This document shows positions 20,837-22,085 of a DNA stretch of 22,085 bases, one piece after another. Origin of the DNA: an uncultured bacterium (GTDB lineage Bacteria; Patescibacteriota; Minisyncoccia; Phycocordibacterales; PALSA-1337). Made by a program: the position numbers and the translations under genes. How positions within the stretch are numbered: the first letter of the stretch is position 1; each line of letters starts with the position of its first letter. The stretch is taken from positions 1 through 22,085 of the forward strand of contig CAIQCA010000102.1 in the NCBI GenBank assembly GCA_903870235.1, read 5' to 3'. The notes beneath the pieces are model-generated. The model ran no database searches and had not been told where the DNA came from. It saw only the letters and a program-made list of their open reading frames with translations.

Positions 20837-21967
20837 TCAGAACTTGATCGAACGATACAGGGCCTGACTACTTACACGCGAGGCCCAACGGTTGTCCGCT
20901 GGAGCGACGATCAACGTTTCCCGTTGCCGGCTGGGATTTGGCATCCGTAGCAGGTAACTGGTATCGATGTACATCTTCCCATTATACTCGCGGAAGATAC
21001 TATAGTTCGGCGGCGTGGCCATGAGGATGCCTTCTTTTGTGTGTGGCCGTTCCTGATGTACTTCGTTCATGATCAATGCTGGCTGACTCTGGTCCGTCAT
21101 GCTTTTGGCAAACCGCACAAACGCTAACCAATGAATCCATTCGCCGATTTTTTCTCCGTTGGCGAGGATGAAACCGACTGGTGCTTCCGTGGGCTGGAGA
21201 TTCGACAGATACAAGATCCGTGAAGGTCCACCCGGAAGACCATAATGGAGATGTTCCGCGACTTTGGTCGGGTCCATGAGCCCGCTGTCATTGAAGTTGT
21301 TCAGGTATCCGGTTTTTCCAGTATCCCCCAAGAAGGTCACAAACTTCGGCATATTGCTGAAGTCTTGCCCAATGTCTGGGAAGGTGATGTCTTTTCCGTG
21401 TTCCAGCACGTAATTCAGATCGACAGTGTGAGAACGCTCACTGGGCAACTTTACTATCATGTTGCCGGCCGCACACGAGACGACCATGTGCTGAGTGAGA
21501 TAGTTCACGATCACACTGAAGATCGGAAGCCCCCGTCGTACACAACTGATCGCCGATGTTGCACCACTGATGGAAGACGGACCACTGAATTCCGCTTCCC
21601 AGATGAGAGTGCTTTTCGGATCGGCCATAATCTCACCGATTTTGGCTGATTTTGGGAACTTGGTTAGGAACTCCTTCAGCTGGTTCGAGCGATCGGTTGG
21701 ATCGCTGATGAACACAGTTCGAAACGTTTCCGGATCAGCGGGGCGGAAGGGTTCGTGGAACTGTCTTCCTCCTGTGCCGATTTCTTCAGTCACTACCACC
21801 GCCCCATTGTCATAACGTCCCAGCTCCTCGCAAATAGTAATCTCCGGTCCGGCATCCATGCCGAGAGTATCCGGTTTGCCATAGCGGGGAATCGGACGCA
21901 ACGCATCCTCGACTGTCGAATGCGTGAAGTCATAGTAAAACTGGACCAACAGAAGTATTAAATACAT
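20837..21967 (-). CDS. inositol-monophosphatase-fold protein, altered active site
   Basis: The 376-residue protein resembles the IMPase/FBPase sugar phosphatase fold. In order it shows K31 and D39 before a helix (GPEITICEELGRY), the metal-binding acidic pair VVVTEEIG (E61, E62) and VFISDPTDRSNQL (D89-P-T-D92-R-S), a version of the family motif DPxDGT with Arg in place of Gly. The block ISGATSAISCVRRGLPIFSVIVNYLTQHMVV (about 133-163) follows the fold's next strands. The third metal-binding Asp (WDxA motif) is not obvious; EWIHWLAF (about 277) lies where it might be. Activity is therefore uncertain, and the class is an inference. The N-terminus MYLILLLVQFYYDF has no Shine-Dalgarno and no clear promoter, unlike the other GC-rich genes, so the 5' end may be truncated or misjoined. 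Confidence 0.65.
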   Translation of the reverse strand: MYLILLLVQFYYDFTHSTVEDALRPIPRYGKPDTLGMDAGPEITICEELGRYDNGAVVVTEEIGTGGRQFHEPFRPADPETFRTVFISDPTDRSNQLKEFLTKFPKSAKIGEIMADPKSTLIWEAEFSGPSSISGATSAISCVRRGLPIFSVIVNYLTQHMVVSCAAGNMIVKLPSERSHTVDLNYVLEHGKDITFPDIGQDFSNMPKFVTFLGDTGKTGYLNNFNDSGLMDPTKVAEHLHYGLPGGPSRILYLSNLQPTEAPVGFILANGEKIGEWIHWLAFVRFAKSMTDQSQPALIMNEVHQERPHTKEGILMATPPNYSIFREYNGKMYIDTSYLLRMPNPSRQRETLIVAPADNRWASRVSSQALYRSIKF

Positions 21968-21969
21968 TT

Positions 21970-22085
21970 TTGGAAAACTTTGATGCAGATAAAATTGCTC
22001 AAATAGCCGAAAATATGGCAGATATTAAGAACACAACTAAGAAAATAGAGACAAATCAAGAAAAAATATTATCAGAAGTAAAATC
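21970..22085 (+). CDS. possible 5' part of a coiled-coil protein, runs off the window
   Basis: An AT-rich open frame starts at TTG 21970 and continues to the edge. It reads ENFDADKIAQIAENMADI, then a Lys/Thr/Glu-rich heptad-like stretch ending ILSEVK. An ATG at 22015 is the alternative start. The residue pattern looks like a genuine coiled coil, but no Shine-Dalgarno exists. Only TTAAAT (21958-21963), six bases upstream, fits the leaderless pattern. It abuts the divergent IMPase-like start with two bases between them, so one of the two starts is doubtful. Confidence 0.4.
   Translation, partial: MENFDADKIAQIAENMADIKNTTKKIETNQEKILSEVK

Overview
The window reads as bacterial chromosome, most likely from a Candidate Phyla Radiation (Patescibacteria, probably Parcubacteria-like) genome. 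This assignment is an inference. It rests on the compact single-copy layout, shortened SecD/SecF, a CFDGxxNGxExGVDCGGSC lipid-side protein next to RodA, a DUF5654-type mini membrane protein, many lineage-type orphan genes, and the standard genetic code. No CRISPR array, insertion sequence, tRNA or phage module was seen. No stretch longer than 300 bases lacks a gene.

Layout. Positions 1-93 are the 3' part of a 5S rRNA, followed by a hairpin and T-tract. Positions 219-2160 hold a two-gene unit: an anchored extracytoplasmic protein and a RodA/FtsW glycosyltransferase. Positions 2291-2869 hold an orphan two-helix membrane protein. Positions 2918-5447 hold a GT4 glycosyltransferase and a divergent polyprenyl-phosphate sugar-1-phosphate transferase (surface glycan synthesis). 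Positions 5494-6675 hold a double bacterial-PH membrane protein. Positions 6722-9011 are secD-secF. Positions 9109-14746 hold a run of single-gene units on alternating strands: M16 zinc peptidase, a receiver protein lacking the phospho-acceptor Asp, glutamine-dependent NAD synthetase, a histidine phosphatase and an orphan. Positions 14864-16576 encode an ABC-F ATPase. Positions 16652-17873 hold three small membrane-anchored proteins. Positions 18079-19170 encode a modular protein with a winged helix, two Pro-rich linkers and a coiled coil. Positions 19236-19951 hold a GIY-YIG protein overlapping a YgjP-like metalloprotein. Positions 19940-20752 encode a pseudouridine synthase. Positions 20837-21967 encode an inositol-monophosphatase-like protein. 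A low-GC partial reading frame fills the right edge.

The most striking pattern is that two expression styles are interleaved. Housekeeping-type genes (envelope, Sec, ABC-F, rRNA modification) mostly have a -10 box (often TGn-extended) ending only 6-10 nt before the start codon and no Shine-Dalgarno, which predicts leaderless mRNAs. The other set has a TTGACA-like -35 box, a 17-18 nt spacer, a leader of roughly 25-90 nt, usually a clear Shine-Dalgarno, and usually its own strong intrinsic terminator. The second set also looks richer in GC. The two sets may be translated and regulated differently.
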